Below, one piece after another: positions 35,701 to 47,782 of a stretch of 64,000 nt of DNA. The translations under genes and the position numbers were made by a program. Source of the DNA: Myrica gale. Lineage: Eukaryota > Streptophyta > Magnoliopsida > Fagales > Myricaceae. The notes under the pieces are model-generated. The model saw only the letters and a list, made by a program, of their open reading frames with translations. It did not search any database and was not told the origin of the DNA. The stretch covers positions 4,347,501 to 4,411,500 of the forward strand of contig OZ005611.1 in assembly GCA_963930655.1 (NCBI GenBank). Reading direction: 5' to 3'. Position 1 is the first letter of the stretch; every line of letters begins with the position of its first letter.

Positions 35701-36799
35701 TACAAAATATTACGCAGGTCATAGAGCTGTGGATTAGTTTCGGGGACAAATCGGTCAGGAGACATCTGTGACAACTGTGAGTTTGCAGTAGCATGTTCGA
35801 CAGTCGACACCACAATTTGCTCGTGATCTACTGATATCTCTCTCTCTCCCTCACCCTTCCCCACCAACCACTAGTTACAGTACTACTACTTCTACACGCA
35901 GGCAAAATAATTACAGGGCTAAATAGCATAGACCCTCGGCGGAGAGATTTTTTAATTTTAATTTTTATTGGCTTAATTATATTTCGGTCCTTCAAATTAT
36001 TACCCAATTTTAAAAATATAATTACAAATCTTAATTAGTTACAATTCAACTCTAAAAACTACACTTTTTATTGCAATTTATCATTCAATCTGCTAAAATT
36101 AAGAAGAACATTCAATTAAAGTTAGGCATTAGAATCATAATTAAAGATAGATTTTCATGATTTTCTTATTCGTTTTTCGACTCAAAATTAGGCTTATGTT
36201 ATTTATTTACTTCATACGTAAGAAGAACATTCAATTAAAGCACTTAACTAGATTTGAACGGAATCCGTCCACTTGTATTACACATGAATAAGGCAAAATT
36301 ACAATATGCTTCCACGAATTATGACCATTTTCTCAATTATTCCTATAAACTATCACTCTTTTAAATTCACCTCCAAAATTATGTATTTGTTGCGGTTCCA
36401 TCCCCAACCAATTTAGGACATCAATTTGAACAGAATCCGTTTCATGTGCGTTACACGTTAAAAGAAAAGAAAACGCAAACTACTTGCATATCCTCAACTC
36501 ACATTTCGAAGTTTTTCGTCATTTTCGTTTAGATCTAATTCACAAGTTAGAAATCTGAAGAGTAAATAAAACCCTCAAGTCACGAGGGAACACGATTTAT
36601 TTATTTGAGCGATAAGAACAAGTAGAAGGATGTCGGAGAAACAAAAAGTTGAATAACTTGTTAATCAAGTTTCCTGTATGACGAAGTCTCCGAAACGTGC
36701 ATGGAGGGTCTTAGAAAAGGCGGGGATCGTGTTCATGCACGTCCTCTCAAGTCCTATTTCTATGTCTCTCCCTCTATGCGTTTTTCAAAGAGTGATAAG
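32713..36799. other. Intergenic
   Basis: No coding gene or RNA is recognised. An ATATATAT run is at about 35349-35360. GGCATTAGAATCATAATTAA (about 36124) recurs at about 38513 within the hAT element. Confidence 0.45.
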
Positions 36800-37509
36800 T
36801 ATTAAAGTTATTATTAAAGTCTCAAGATGCTCAATGTGAATTAGTTATTAGAGCCTCGTATTGTTAAATGAGAGTTATTATATTCAAAGATTTATAAATA
36901 AAATATATATAAATTCAACAATTACAGCAAAAAGTTCAGTTGGATTTTCTATAATGGATGTAGGTCTATGAACTGAACCACTTAAATCTTGTATTTCACT
37001 TATCTCTCATCCCTCTCTCTTAGTATAAATAATTATTTTAAGTCTAAATTTTTATTTCTAACATAGTATCAGAGTCATTTTGATCCTAGATCAGGCTAGC
37101 CAACACACTTGTTGGCTCAGCTCAGCCTAGTTTAGTCTTTGACAACCTTCCTGTATCATTCCAGCGACTTTTCGGCTTCACTCCGGCGACCTTCCTGCAT
37201 TATTATTTTTCCTTGAATTATTTTTGTAAGTCCAAACTCAACATATGTCCACCTTGATTTTGCTGGATAATATTAAAGTTATTAAAGTCCCACATTGCAA
37301 AAGCAATGTGAGCTAGTTATTAAAGTCTCATATTGCTAAAGCAATGAGTGCTAGTTATCCAAAAGTTTATAATTAAAGCCCATGTGAACTCAACAATTAC
37401 AACAATAAGTACACTAATAAGCCCAGCTGGATCTTCCACCATAGAGTTAGATATCTTTGTTAGTATAAATAATTATTTTAAATTTAAATTTAAATTTTTA
37501 TTTATAACC
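36800..37509 (+). mobile_element. Second TRIM-like retrotransposon
   Basis: Left LTR about 36800-37063, right LTR about 37271-37509. They share TATTAAAGTTATTA near the start, AATTCAACAATTACA-type sequence in the middle and TTAGTATAAATAATTATTTTA near the end. TAGTATCAGAGTCA (37064-37077) directly after the left LTR is a diverged initiator-Met tRNA primer site. The interior of about 200 bp is non-coding and has GCGACTTTTCGGCTTCACTC and CCGGCGACC, echoing the CCGGC words of the TRIM at 28.4 kb. LTR borders are approximate; no target duplication is seen. Confidence 0.7.
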
Positions 37510-38081
37510 ATAACCGACTATACCCATGCCAACCCCTGCACTGATTTTCTTTAACATTCTGAAAAGTTGGGATCATGTCACAAAAACGTACGTCCATGTT
37601 GATGGAAAGAAGTGAACAGAAGTAGTAAAACTAGCTACTTTGTGCTCAAGAAAACAAAAAACAAAAAAAAGATGTGGAACTGTATTTTGATTCCCCGTGA
37701 TTGTCACAGACTCAAAAGTCACAACACCATTTTCTGAATTCCATGAGAAAAAAAGAGGAAGAAGAGAGCGTGCACTTGTTGACCAGGACGTTAGGTTATG
37801 GATTCAAGACAAAAGTTTTTCTGAAGCCGACAAGCATATTGATACTGGTCTCTTCTAATGATCTTCTATTAAACTGGTTCTTCGCTGGAAAGTAAACAAG
37901 CCTGGTGGGGTGTCTTATTTAATTTATTAAATTACGGGAAAAAACACAGACACTTTCTGAAAATGGCCTGGGGGTCATTCACATTGGAGGGACTTGGCGC
38001 TTTCACTTAATCCTATTTGTCAGTCAATATTGGAACTAAATTAAGGCCCCGCACGGTATAATGCCACGCGTTGCGCATTAT
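37510..38081. other. Intergenic
   Basis: No gene or repeat is recognised. Confidence 0.5.
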
Positions 38082-39319
38082 TAGGGCTGCACAATGTCAA
38101 TACTGCTGCACAATATCATCAGAAAATTCCGGTGACAATGATATTGGGTTTCTGGTACTCGGTTTAACCGGTGTTTCTTGTGAGTCTTAGTTTTAATTTT
38201 TTTTAAAAACCGGCAGTTTTCAATTTAACCGGCACCGGGGAAGTAAACCAGATTTTTTTAAAAAAAATTTTAGTTTAGTTTCTACTCAATAGTTTAAACT
38301 TTAATTTCTCCTCAAGACGTAATATTCTAGAAGCATGACAAGCTATACTCAATAGTTTAGTTTCACTTAAATATTTGAGATTTATTGTTGGTTTTGTCTA
38401 ATCAAATACTTACATTCAAGTTACCAAGAAGCTTGTTAAGTGAATGAACTAGTTATTTAGAATTTTGGTAGAAAAAATTACAAATTTATTGTATTTAGAA
38501 GGGTATATATGAAGGCATTAGAATCATAATTAAAGAGTTTAATGTCAAACTTTGGTAAGTACATCGCATAATATAAGTCAAGAGGTCGAGATTCTACCAC
38601 GAAAAATTGACAAAATCACTGTATGAGTTTAAGAGTTTTTATGAAATTTTAACTAATTTTCTAAATTTATAATTTATAAAATTGACAAATCACTATTAAA
38701 TTTATACCATGATTGCAAAATCAGTCATTCAATTACATTTTAGTTCAAATTTCTAATACATTTTAGTTCAAAAATTCAGACAGAGTCATCACGTTTGACT
38801 AGCGTTTGACAAGCGCTCCAGCCCCTTCAAAAATTGCTGAATTTTTGGATTTTCCTTGTGAAACCAAGGGAAACCCTACTTGGTTTTGAACATGTTTTAA
38901 AATTGTTATTGATTTGTTAATTAGAGGAAAAACACATATTCTCCCCTCTAAGTGTTGTTAGGGTCTAAACTGATTTTTCAAAAGATAATAGTTTCTACTT
39001 ACAGTGATGTCTCTATTACTTTGGACTTTAAATTCTCATCTTATCATTTAAGATGATCTTTAATTTTATTGATTTTGAAATTTGGATTTCATTAGTTTAG
39101 ATTTTATTGATATGTGATTAATGGATCAAAAGAAAAAGAAAAAATACATTGGGTCAAGTGCGTAAAATACTAAAAAATGGCTCAATATGAATGTAAGATA
39201 AGCGGAAACCGTCACCCCTAAAGGTCAGTTTTTACTCTTAACAGTGTAGGTGTAATTGACATTTTTTTAAAATTGACCTATCCAGTATAGGTGTCGGTTA
39301 CCGGAATTGTGCAGCCCTA
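38082..39319. mobile_element. Non-autonomous hAT element with 14-bp terminal repeats
   Basis: The left end TAGGGCTGCACAAT is matched perfectly by the reverse complement of the right end (ATTGTGCAGCCCTA). Flanking 8-mers CGCATTAT (38074-38081) and CACATTAC (39320-39327) agree at 6 of 8 positions, an aged target duplication. Near the left end GCTGCACAATATC followed by ATTCCGGTGAC repeats the right-end sequence. The 1238-bp interior is AT-rich with no transposase. Confidence 0.8.
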
Positions 39320-39506
39320 CACATTACAATGGGACCAACCTGCCCACGTCATTTCGTTTTAAGTTATATATGTTGCGGTTTTCCCGAGTTGGGTTAACAT
39401 TGGCGGGTTTGTAGGCTTTATAGGTTTGCCTGGACATTTTTTTGGTTCTCGCTTTTTTTTTTTTCTAGATACATTTTTTGGATCTCGAAAGACGTTCTTC
39501 TTTTTA

Positions 39507-39567
39507 ATCAGAAAAGGCCGTACGTTCTTTTTTTTTATATATATATATCAGAAAAGGCAGGACGTTC
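39507..39567 (-). repeat. T-rich insert between imperfect 21-bp direct repeats
   Basis: ATCAGAAAAGGC + CGT + ACGTTC at 39507-39527 recurs as ATCAGAAAAGGC + AGG + ACGTTC at 39547-39567. Between them is a run of T followed by (AT)n, starting right after the first copy. This is how a minus-strand poly(A) insertion would look, but microsatellite slippage or simple duplication is also possible. Confidence 0.4.
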
Positions 39568-42500
39568 AAAAGCTAGCTAAGGAAGCTGGAGAAAAAAGCA
39601 CAGGAGAGAGAGAAATAGAGGAGGGAGGATTTTCGGGCCCCAGCAGTTACGACAGAATGTTTAAGGAATTATTGTTATATACTTACCTGCCTTATTCCAA
39701 TGTTAAGACGTAACAAATGTAAACGAGGTCTTAAGTGGTGAACAATCCCAGGCCACTTCGTCAGTCATCTCGATCAATCGAAGATGATCTTGACCTAGTT
39801 TTCCTTGGAAAGGCGTGGGAAAAGAGGTGGAAAATAAGAGCTTAAGCAATAAGCATGGTGTATATATCTCTACCTGGTTGGAGGCAAAGTTAGATAGAGA
39901 TAGTCTCTGTACAGCACCACAGCACCAAGTTCTTGCTGTGGGTTTGAATGATATCCTTACAAACTCTCTATCCAATGTTCAATAGCTTAACTAGCTAGCT
40001 AGTTGTAGAATGAAGAGAGGGGTTGCACTGTTGCTGTCACTTTCCAATCAAGGTTACCTTCATAGCTTCCATACAAAACCAGGTACCGCAATAATTCACT
40101 CTTTTGGTTACAGCCTGTTAGAGGCTTCAACTATTGATTGCCCTTGATCAATAACGTGATGCTACAATATTTGTCTGAAAAAACGGGTGCCTACAATGGA
40201 GAAGGCGATTTATAATTATAAAATTTCAAAGGTTAATTAGTTTCCCTTTGTATTATATTTCTCCGCAATAACTCGAGCGACCCCAACTTCACCTAGCAGC
40301 ATTCAATGAATAATTCTCAACCCCACAATATTTAACTCGCCTTATGCAGCAACTTCTCTTCTCGCTGCAAAATACAGAAAAATTAGGAATTGCTTGTATA
40401 AATATGGAGCATACACGTTGCCAGTAATTAAATAAATCAATAAATGAACACAGTAAATATCAGTAAGAATAACAGTAGCTGCAAGTGGATTTCAAAACCA
40501 GCCATATATGTTTAATTACCCAGCTGATACAGGTGCCATGGCAAGAACCAGCACAGAGCATTTACGGGATTATCTTGTTTTGTTCTAGCAAAACCCCGTA
40601 AGCGAATCTGGATTTTCTGGGCAAATGGAAGTGATTCAGGATGTGCTGTTGTACGAACCAGGAGGGAGTAGGTTGCAGTCTGGAATTTAATGAAAGCATC
40701 AGAGAGAGGACGGAGAGATATTATAAGATATTGTACCTCATTGATTTCGCGAGAATCGCTGTTTGCTTCGGTGTAAGGTTGGTACGCACAGTAGGGAACC
40801 GTTAAGCCCTGCGATGGACATCATCATATACAAAAATAATGCCCAGTTATCCACGAGCAAATTAATCTCTCTCTCTGAAAAGAAAAACATAAAGCGGAGG
40901 GTTCATATCCCGATGGGCGATGCCCACACTTTATCAAGAGCCACAGGATTTTCAAGAGTGCATTAAACTTTATATATATAATTAAGACTGCATTAAACTT
41001 CTCATTGATGGTGTGGCCGCAATTTTTGTACACAGTAGTACGTTCCGGGTGTACAATTATGAATGGCCAATACTATAGTATATATTCTCAATATATAAAC
41101 TATGAAACTTTATAAACTCGGAGTTTAGTATAGAACCCGAGTGTCAATGGGTTGAGATCCCTCGTTGTTTAGAAAAAGCTAATTAGAAGATAGATCGCGA
41201 ATAACTCTAATTACGAGACATATTTTTTAGTTTACTGCCCATTTTCTCGTCACAATGGACGTGCTCGTGAATTCATTTGCAGTTTGGAGTAGAATCGAAT
41301 GACGTCATCTAAGTTCTCATAGAATCTCGTATTCTCGAGGTTGCCGGTTTTTTCATGTAATATTCTGCAGTAAAATTAGGAGTATAAACTATGGGAAATT
41401 AATGAATTTGACCAAGTAATTTTTTAAAGTAAAATACTGTTAAAAACCCTAACAAAAACTTTTGTTATAAGTTAATCAAAACCTTTGCCTAATATACTTA
41501 AACTACCAGTCATTCGGACATTTTTGGTACTTAAAAATCAATCGGGCATGTTAAGTTGTAAAAATATTCTAAAATATATTAAAATTCAATAAATGTATAA
41601 AACGAAAATTCAAAATTTAAAAAATTCATAAACATCAATACTTTTTACACAATCTCTAATAACTGTTCACATAAACTCTAATATCTTTTTAAAAAAATTA
41701 CAACAAATATTTTCTTTCATACTTTTTCACTTAACTCCAATATTTTTTATATTAAACAATTACATCAATTCATCTCTCTACATATTATAACAAAAATTAA
41801 ATATCTTTAAAATTTTCAACAATACATAAATATTTACACTTCTATCAAAATCTTAAAAATCTTTACAAAAACAAACATATCTCTTTTTTCCCCTGAAATT
41901 AAGAGTACTACTAATATATATACTAGTGTGAAAAGGTACATCCTTGAACATTAATATTTTTTTATTGAATACACAATCTTTAGCATCATGTGCATAAAAG
42001 GAAAAAAAAACAGAATTGGGGTCTAATTTTTTATGATTCTTATTTTCTTATTAGATTAAAATATAAGACTCTATGGAGAATTTCTGCCTTAAAAAAATCA
42101 GATAAAATAATTGATTTCCACGTTCCAGGTTACATGTTCAGTTGAAGAATTTCGAAATGTTACTCCCGATGAAAAGTATAAAGTCGTTGTTTGTATATCG
42201 AAATTTTATAAAATATTCTTAAAATTTTAGAAATTATTTGAACGTTGAAATTTATTAAATTTTTTTAAAAATTTAAAATATATGTGTAAAAATAAAAAAT
42301 AAAAAATATATTTATTTTATTTAAAATATTAGACTTTCAAATTTTTGAACAAATAAATATATTCAAAATATTCTTAAAAAAGAAAAAGAGAAAAGGTATA
42401 AAATATACGGGAAAAAGGTTGTGCCGACTAATGGAAATGACACAGATCAACAGAGACATTCCCTATAAACCCTATTATTTCGTTATATATTTTTTATTTT

Positions 42501-45243
42501 TCTAATTGGTATGGAGGTCATAAAGCCTCTGGGCTTCTCATCTCCTGATCGAATGTGAAAAAGCTGGCTACTCTATTGATTCTATCACTCCTGACAAGAT
42601 CTCTTCCTTGTCGTTAAAATCTTGTTTCTCATCTTTTTCTGCTTGGCGTCTCCGCCTTTCTCAAGTTTTCAAACACTCACCCTCACTGTCATTTACTCTC
42701 TCTGTCTCTCTCGGCTCTAGTATTATTTATGTTTTGGCCAGATTTCAATTTTCATGGCAAGAACTGCTAGCAGTTTAATCTCTACTATGAAGTGACTGGA
42801 TAAAAGGCAGGCAGCCACTAGTTTTACCTAAACTATAACTGCGTGCATGAACTGATAGCCAGCCATGTTATACGGTGATCTGCTGAGATCCTCGCCCTTT
42901 GAGACGAAATATTTATATATTGACATCTAGATGTAAATATGTGATCCCATATCTTGATTTGATCGTCAAAACAACCCAGAAACGGAAGTTTTTGAAGCCT
43001 TTGAAGGATCAAATTGGTGAGAGCTCTATTATAACCTTCAATCACTTCAAACCCGCCAAAAACAAACACTTGCCTCTCGATATACGATTCTTTTGATCAA
43101 TAATTTTGTGTTAGTTGGCTTAAACATAATACAATTTATAGAGATAAGTTTGTGTCCTAAATTTTCTCACTAATTTTTAAAGATTCTTTTTAAGGATTGG
43201 GTATGAATTAAAACAGTTATTTGGCTCAGAAAAAACGCCAGGCAACAGTATATTTCGTTAATATAATCTTTTTATTTTAGACAACATCGGTTATTTTGCT
43301 GACAAGAGTCATATAATTCCACATCACACAATTGACTAGAAGCATCAATTAAAACTAGATGCAAATTGAAGGTCCATAAACTAGACAAGTGGCGGATAAT
43401 AGTCTAGTAATTTTTTTTTCTCAATGGATAGTAGCCTAATAAAAGGCCATGTTTGTCGTCAGAAACTAATTACAATATGCTAATGGATGAGACACTACCA
43501 TCCTTTGCTTCTCGTTTAGGGCAAACAAGAGGAGGAAGAGGCGGTTAAACGGGCATGCAGTATAAAATGGAGTAGTACTTTTCCCCGGGGCGAACAGGGA
43601 GGGTTACAATTTGTGCCTATAGCAAGAATTATATCATTAATTAACTCATATTGTTTACCTTCATCGAGGACAATCACATTTATAACTACGCTCTAAAACA
43701 GCAATAACTAAATATTTTATTTATGACGTAAAAAATGACAGCAAAAGACCCATGATTGTCACCTCACCTGATCATCCCTATATCATTAATAAAGATCTCA
43801 CATCACGGTAGGAAAATATAAGCCACTGTTGATCAGTATATATTTCGTTGGTGATTTATTACTGTGAAAAGTAAAAATGTGATGGGTAGCGAAATTATAT
43901 TATAATTTTTTATTATATTAAAATTTTAGAATAGGTAAAATTATGGGCTGCGAGTTTTTGCTTAAGAAATTCTGAGAGCTATAAGATAAGCCGCAAGTTT
44001 TTGCTGATGATGGAGAGTTTATTTATTGTAAAGTTTAAGCTGTTAAATTTTTTTATACAAACTATATTAAATAATATAAAGTTTATTTATCGTGTTTATT
44101 TTTTTAAATTATATTATATAATTTAAGTAAAAAATTACTACAATATGTTTTAAACGTCGCATATAGGGCTAGTGGCAAAAAAAACAAAACGTCCTCCGTG
44201 AACCCGGCCTCTAGTCTGTTACCATCTTTTAGACGTTTTTTTCCCTGTCCTCTAAATCCTGCAGTGACGGCTAAAAATCTTGTTAAAACTCAGTTGTGGA
44301 GCTTAGGTAGTTTTCTTTCTTCTTTTCCCGGCTGTGGTGGTTCTGGATTTTATTTAGATCACTACGAGGTGGTAATCCGCCCGGGAGTGAATGCCGAATC
44401 TTACCTCTAAGTAAGAATGCAATTGAGAGTCCCATTTTCCGTTTTTGCCAAGGAGCAAATGCATTTGACCAGAGCTTGTATCTCCAGTCAGTGGGAAAAT
44501 TGAGTGATACCGTTGTAAGCTTACAAGTTACTTAAAACGCAGGAAAACAAAGAAAAGAAAAAGAAATGATAGCTAAATGGAAAAACTCTGCTGCGCTGTA
44601 ATCTTAGTACCCAAAAAGACCACAAGAACTCACAAGTGATCCTCGTTTTTTCCTTTCGTCCCGTTCTCTGGGGGGTTTTTCCATTTGTATTTGAGGACAG
44701 AGAGAAGTGAATAGAATTTGGTTAGTTGTGTAAGCAAGGCATTAGTTAGGGAAACGAGCTCACAAAGAAGATAGAGAAGGTAAAAAAAAAAAAAAAAGGT
44801 ACTCCAGAGACGTTTGGGCTTTGTGTTTGCGGACATTTTCCCTCCTTTCTCTGACTCATAGTACATCCCTCGAACAACTTTTAGTCACCATCTAGCTACC
44901 CACAGAACCTAATAACCAATCCCTTAAAGACCCTACTAAACGCCTACATCAGACAAGTCCATGTGACTCATAAATCTTTGCTTTCGAAACCCTAACCATC
45001 ACTAACCCGAATCATGCATTAAAGACGCAAAATAACATACCCCAAACCGACCCAAAACCAAAGAATAGTTGACAAAAATACAAAAGTGGAAGGAACAAAT
45101 TCTGAGCGCCGCCAGTGTAATCATTCAGAATGATAATCACAAGGACCAGAAAGAGTTTCTTCTCCAACTTCCCAGAAAAATTTAAAAACAAGTATAAAAG
45201 CCACTTTATCTTCTTGCCCGGAAATCCCCCTCTCTTTTATTAC
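39568..45243. other. Long intergenic tract
   Basis: No protein family is recognised in any frame. Sequence at 41400-42420 and 43860-44150 is extremely AT-rich. A hairpin-forming segment lies at about 40565-40603 (TTACGGG and GTTTTG pair with CAAAAC and CCCGTAA). An A15 run at 44780-44795 lies in a short repeat context (AAGGTA before, AAAGGTA after). Confidence 0.45.
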
Positions 45244-45300
45244 ATGTTAGATGGAGACGTTTATTTAGAAAAAAAAAAAAAAAATGTTAGATGGAGACGT
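45244..45300 (+). repeat. Miniature poly(A) insertion with 17-bp target duplication
   Basis: ATGTTAGATGGAGACGT at 45244-45260 is exactly repeated at 45284-45300. The 23 bases between read TTATTTAG plus 15 A, the poly(A) directly abutting the second copy. This is the structure of an L1-type target-primed insertion in which essentially only the tail was copied. Confidence 0.7.
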
Positions 45301-45795
45301 GTTGAAGCGGGACCCATTTTCAGAAAATCAGCTAATTTTTCACTGCCAAATTGCCAGGTGGAAAGAGGAGTTGAAGAATAAACATATATCTATCGCTCCA
45401 CCCGATTTTATTATGTTCTTCTTCAACCACATCAATCATATTCTTACAAAGCCCCGAAACGACAAGCTCTTCTCTTCTTCCTCTTTTAATTCTCCTTTAT
45501 TGCTCTCGGAAATGGCCGAAAGCAATTACTGTCCAATGGCTCGTAGCTGGCACCGCCAAATCCTTTCCATTTCTCAAAATCTACAAGTAACAGTAAATCG
45601 GATGAGCTTTTTTGTTTGGTATGATAAACAGTCACGATTAGTAACTTTGATGGATGTAACAATTTCATTAAGATCTTTCTTTAAACATGTAACATATATA
45701 TATTTTTTTGTTTTGTTTTCTAATCGAGTATTTGAATCTCATATACACGGACCGACTAATTTTAAAATCTGTAAAGTGATTAAAAGTTTGATTTA

Positions 45796-45974
45796 GAGTG
45801 TGTTCGGTCAAGGTGTATTGTGAAGATTTTTTGTGTTCTGAGAATTTTTATGTGATGTTAACTTTATTGGTATGCGTTTTGTAGTTATATTTATGTGGTG
45901 TGAAAAATTATGTTTGGTTGTAGAATCCTGAGGATTCAAAAAATCCTGAGGATTCTTCCTAAACGAACATGCCC
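45796..45974. mobile_element. Tourist-like MITE
   Basis: Terminal repeats GAGTGTGTTCG and (right end, reverse complement) GGGCATGTTCG, flanked by TTA on both sides (45793-45795 and 45975-45977), as for PIF/Harbinger Tourist MITEs. It is 179 bp long and non-coding. GAATCCTGAGGATTC (a palindrome) occurs near the right end and is followed by AATCCTGAGGATTC. It lies about 590 bases before the ERF gene start and so within its upstream region. Confidence 0.65.
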
Positions 45975-46453
45975 TTAGTTATATATTCTCCTAACGTTTC
46001 GGGCTAGTGTAAGGCCATTGTTATAAGTATGTAATTATAATTAGTAAAATCATAGCAGTTAAAATATTCTATAATTAGTTCTCCATGTTGGCAAAAAATT
46101 AACAATAAAAAGTAGTAATTTGAAGAATAAATTGGATGGGTTAAAGTGAACTCTGTTAGTTTGATGAGAGCAGATGTGGTATGACGCCTAGTAACATATG
46201 CTGAGAAAGTCCAATGACAATATTTGGGTATATGGTAGACGCATGTATTTATTTATGCCTGTATCGATGGTCCTATTAAGTTACAATTTATTATATATTT
46301 ACTCTTCAGCTATTATTTTTCTTTGCCATCTTTTCCATGTTATTTTCCCTGGTAAGATATATACTGAATAAATCAATCATTTCCCAACCCTACCTTATAT
46401 TTTGTTTTTTTAAAAAAAAATTTAGGGTGTTGGCTCCTATTGTTGCATGCAAC

Positions 46454-46461
46454 TATAAATA
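46454..46461 (+). promoter_or_regulatory. TATA box of the ERF gene
   Basis: TATAAATA lies 114 bases before the chosen start codon at 46568. Confidence 0.6.
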
Positions 46462-46567
46462 CATCATCGGAGGTCAGAGCGCAATTGCCAGAAGCACTGT
46501 GACTGCATTAGTCATTTGTTATTCCTTTGTTCTCGTTCTCCTAGAGAATTTTAGCACACAAATAGAA

Positions 46568-47782
46568 ATGGAAGAAGCGTTCAGACGGCTTAACGGGCTG
46601 ACCCACTCGCCGGAGTCCATCTCTGACATCCCCAAGAAGTGCACCACCACGGGGACCTCAACAAACACCGCTCCCACAACTAACTCAAACAAGAGGTCCT
46701 TAAGAGAAGCCACTAGCACGATGAGATACCGTGGAGTGCGCCGCAGGCCGTGGGGTCGCTATGCAGCCGAGATCAGAGACCCACAGTCGAAGGAGCGCCG
46801 CTGGCTTGGCACTTTCGACACGGCTGAAGAAGCCGCCTGTGCCTATGACTGCGCTGCACGAGCCATGCGCGGAATCAAGGCTCGCACCAACTTCGTGTAC
46901 CCGACGTCGCCGCCTCCCTCTGCAACCGACCATCTCCTACCTCCATTCAGCTACTCCAAGCAGTCCCAGTCGTCCGTTAAGGCCTCACCAAATTGTCAGT
47001 TTGGTCTCGCTTCAGGTTGGTCGCCTTTCTCCAATCTTCATGCCAGCGATCACTTAACTGGGCCTGCGGCACAGAGAAATGGTCCTCTGAACATTTTACT
47101 CATTCGCGATTTGCTTAATTCCCCTTCGAACACGTCCTTGGTTTCATCTCCCCAGACTCCTCACGTCCATTTTCCGTACGTCAATGGCTATTCGTCTTCC
47201 TCTAGCGCCTTCTCTGGCTATTCCTCGTTGAATACCTCTAGCAACTCTGATATCTCGGACCCTTTCTTGGGCGCTTCTTCCATGACCCTTCCACTCATTG
47301 AAAACCATCTGAGTTACACTACTACTGGGAGTTCCAATAGAACAACCACTCAGCAACTAGATGAGTCTGAGTTCTTTCCCAAAGAGCCCTCAGACTCGGG
47401 CTTGTTGGAAGAGATTATTCATGGTTTTTTTCCCAAACCCTCGTCCAAGAAGTGTAACCCCGTAGAAGCGCAGACTTGGGCCGTCGAGACCAGTCTTCCA
47501 CATATTTCTGACACGTCAGTTGTTCATTCATTGGATGGGATGAGGAGGGGGATGAAGAACGAGCATTTTGGCGTCTGTTTTGACTACCAAGGAGTTCCTC
47601 AGCAGTTTGAGAATCTGAGTGGGATCAAGAGCGAGCTTTTATGTTCTGAAGAGGTAGTACCCTTCGGTTACGAGCCTCCTGCTGTGAACGTTCAGGTTGG
47701 GGGGTCGGGTTCCATGTTGGATGACATCTTCCAGTACCCTGAATTGTTGAGTGCCTTCGCCGCTAGGGTGCAAAATGCTTGA
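46568..47782 (+). CDS. AP2/ERF transcription factor, ESR2/DORNROSCHEN-LIKE type (group VIIIb)
   Basis: This is an intronless gene of 404 residues. The frame is open further upstream, but [17 protein letters not shown] is the family's N-terminus and follows the TATA box at a normal distance. A single AP2/ERF DNA-binding domain (about residues 55-112) begins [20 protein letters not shown] and contains [19 protein letters not shown], with the Ala and Asp of ERF-type GCC-box binders, ending ARTNFVYP. After a Ser-rich middle come two conserved group VIIIb features: [11 protein letters not shown] (about residue 176) and the ESR motif [15 protein letters not shown]. The C-terminus is acidic with [13 protein letters not shown], a likely activation segment. 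Arabidopsis ESR1/DRN and ESR2/DRNL promote cotyledon and organ initiation and shoot regeneration in the nucleus; this protein is closest to ESR2, although longer than the Arabidopsis protein. No defects are seen. Confidence 0.9.
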   Translation: MEEAFRRLNGLTHSPESISDIPKKCTTTGTSTNTAPTTNSNKRSLREATSTMRYRGVRRRPWGRYAAEIRDPQSKERRWLGTFDTAEEAACAYDCAARAMRGIKARTNFVYPTSPPPSATDHLLPPFSYSKQSQSSVKASPNCQFGLASGWSPFSNLHASDHLTGPAAQRNGPLNILLIRDLLNSPSNTSLVSSPQTPHVHFPYVNGYSSSSSAFSGYSSLNTSSNSDISDPFLGASSMTLPLIENHLSYTTTGSSNRTTTQQLDESEFFPKEPSDSGLLEEIIHGFFPKPSSKKCNPVEAQTWAVETSLPHISDTSVVHSLDGMRRGMKNEHFGVCFDYQGVPQQFENLSGIKSELLCSEEVVPFGYEPPAVNVQVGGSGSMLDDIFQYPELLSAFAARVQNA

